Under the pieces are notes generated by a model, which searched no databases, was not told the DNA's origin, and saw only the letters and a program-made list of their open reading frames with translations. Below, in pieces: positions 6,002-6,418 of a stretch of DNA of 6,418 nucleotides (the stretch's first letter is position 1; each line of letters starts with the position of its first letter). The position numbers and the translations under genes were made by a program. The stretch comes from Chloroflexota bacterium (GTDB taxonomy: Bacteria; Chloroflexota; Dormibacteria; Dormibacterales; Dormibacteraceae), in NCBI GenBank assembly GCA_005880525.1, contig VBFW01000114.1, positions 1-6,418 of the forward strand. Reading direction: 5' to 3'.

Positions 6002-6418
6002 AGGAGCGACGCGTACAGGTCGGCCGTAGTCTTCGCGATCGCGGGCCAGCCGAAGTGCGTGAGGACCCGCTTGCGGCCGGCCTCCCCCATCGCCCTGGCG
6101 CGGCCCGGGTCGTCGAGCAACTGACTGACCTTCTCCGCAAGGACCGCCGCGAAATCGGCGGGGCGGCCTGCGTCGTATTCGACCAGGAAGCCGGTTTCAC
6201 CCTCGACGACGATCTCGGGGATGCCCCCAACTCTTGAGGCGACCACCGCCGTCTCACACGCCATCGCCTCCAGGATCACGAGCCCAAATGGCTCATAGAT
6301 GGACGGGCATACGAAGACTGTCGCGCTCGAGTGAAGGGCGATGAGGTCCTCGCGCGAGATGTAGTGGTCGATCCAGACCAGGCTGCGGCCCTCGGCGCGG
6401 ACGCGAGCCGCGAGCGCG
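5998..6418 (-). CDS. glgA: GT4 family glycosyltransferase, C-terminal part; probable glycogen / maltose-1-phosphate synthase (Corynebacterium family)
   Basis: The frame is open from the right edge (first full codon 6417-6415) to TAG at 6000-5998, giving the last 139 residues of a retaining GT-B glycosyltransferase; members are usually about 380-410 residues. The C-terminal nucleotide-sugar domain is clear: YISREDLIALHSSATVFVCP, then the EPFGLVILE block containing the EX7E motif (Glu codons at 6294-6292 and 6270-6268), then EAMACETAVVASRVGGIPE and GETGFLVEYD, ending in a helix with the HFGWPAIAKTTADLY pattern. From family knowledge this is closest to the actinobacterial GlgA/GlgM group, which uses ADP- or UDP-glucose for glycogen or maltose-1-phosphate synthesis in the cytoplasm. 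Other GT4 enzymes such as MshA-like or cell-envelope transferases remain possible because the acceptor-binding half is outside the window. GTG at 6279 is internal to the EX7E region and is not the start. The gene converges on the secreted protein gene. Confidence 0.85.
   Translation of the reverse strand, partial: ALAARVRAEGRSLVWIDHYISREDLIALHSSATVFVCPSIYEPFGLVILEAMACETAVVASRVGGIPEIVVEGETGFLVEYDAGRPADFAAVLAEKVSQLLDDPGRARAMGEAGRKRVLTHFGWPAIAKTTADLYASLL

Noticed and set aside
5122..6237. Plus-strand open frame of 371 codons running past the end of the secreted protein gene
   Set aside because: It is an out-of-frame shadow over the third repeat and runs antisense through the glycosyltransferase; it has no RBS or recognisable motif.

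Overview
The window is GC-rich, densely packed bacterial DNA. The high GC content, Corynebacterium-family glycogen-synthase-like glycosyltransferase, Tat and Sec exported proteins, FN3 domains and TTGACA/TAnnnT promoter suggest an actinobacterium, possibly a soil lineage. This placement is an inference from gene content; no rRNA or other marker is present.

Layout: (1) 1-269, plus strand: C-terminal end of an amidase-signature hydrolase cut by the window edge. (2) 266-1833, minus strand: a second amidase of the exported, Tat-signal type. A Tat signal peptide with an excellent ribosome binding site (start at 1833) and the catalytic amidase domain (readable from about 1735 down to 266) lie in different frames. 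About 50 residues normally found between them are missing, so the gene looks broken by an out-of-frame deletion, or the sequence contains an error there. (3) 1834-2047: divergent intergenic region with a good promoter for the amidase and a perfect 10-bp inverted repeat bracketing it. (4) 2048-6001, plus strand: a 1317-residue secreted protein with a Sec signal peptide, an uncharacterised domain of about 440 residues, and three tandem units of about 257 residues. Each unit is an FN3 domain followed by a beta-rich module with the signature QGNWVG-YG--GYALLGWNG. (5) 5998-6418, minus strand: C-terminal third of a GT4 glycosyltransferase, probably glycogen synthase / maltose-1-phosphate synthase of the GlgA/GlgM type.

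Both tail-to-tail gene pairs (266-269 and 5998-6001) overlap by exactly the four bases of their interlocking stop codons, so no space is left for a conventional intergenic terminator at either place.

No single pathway links the genes. The amidase and the large protein are both exported and share a divergent control region, which suggests envelope or extracellular functions. The glycosyltransferase belongs to another transcription unit. I see no RNA genes, CRISPR arrays or mobile elements. The points most worth following up are the triplicated FN3-plus-module architecture, the broken amidase and the promoter-flanking inverted repeat.
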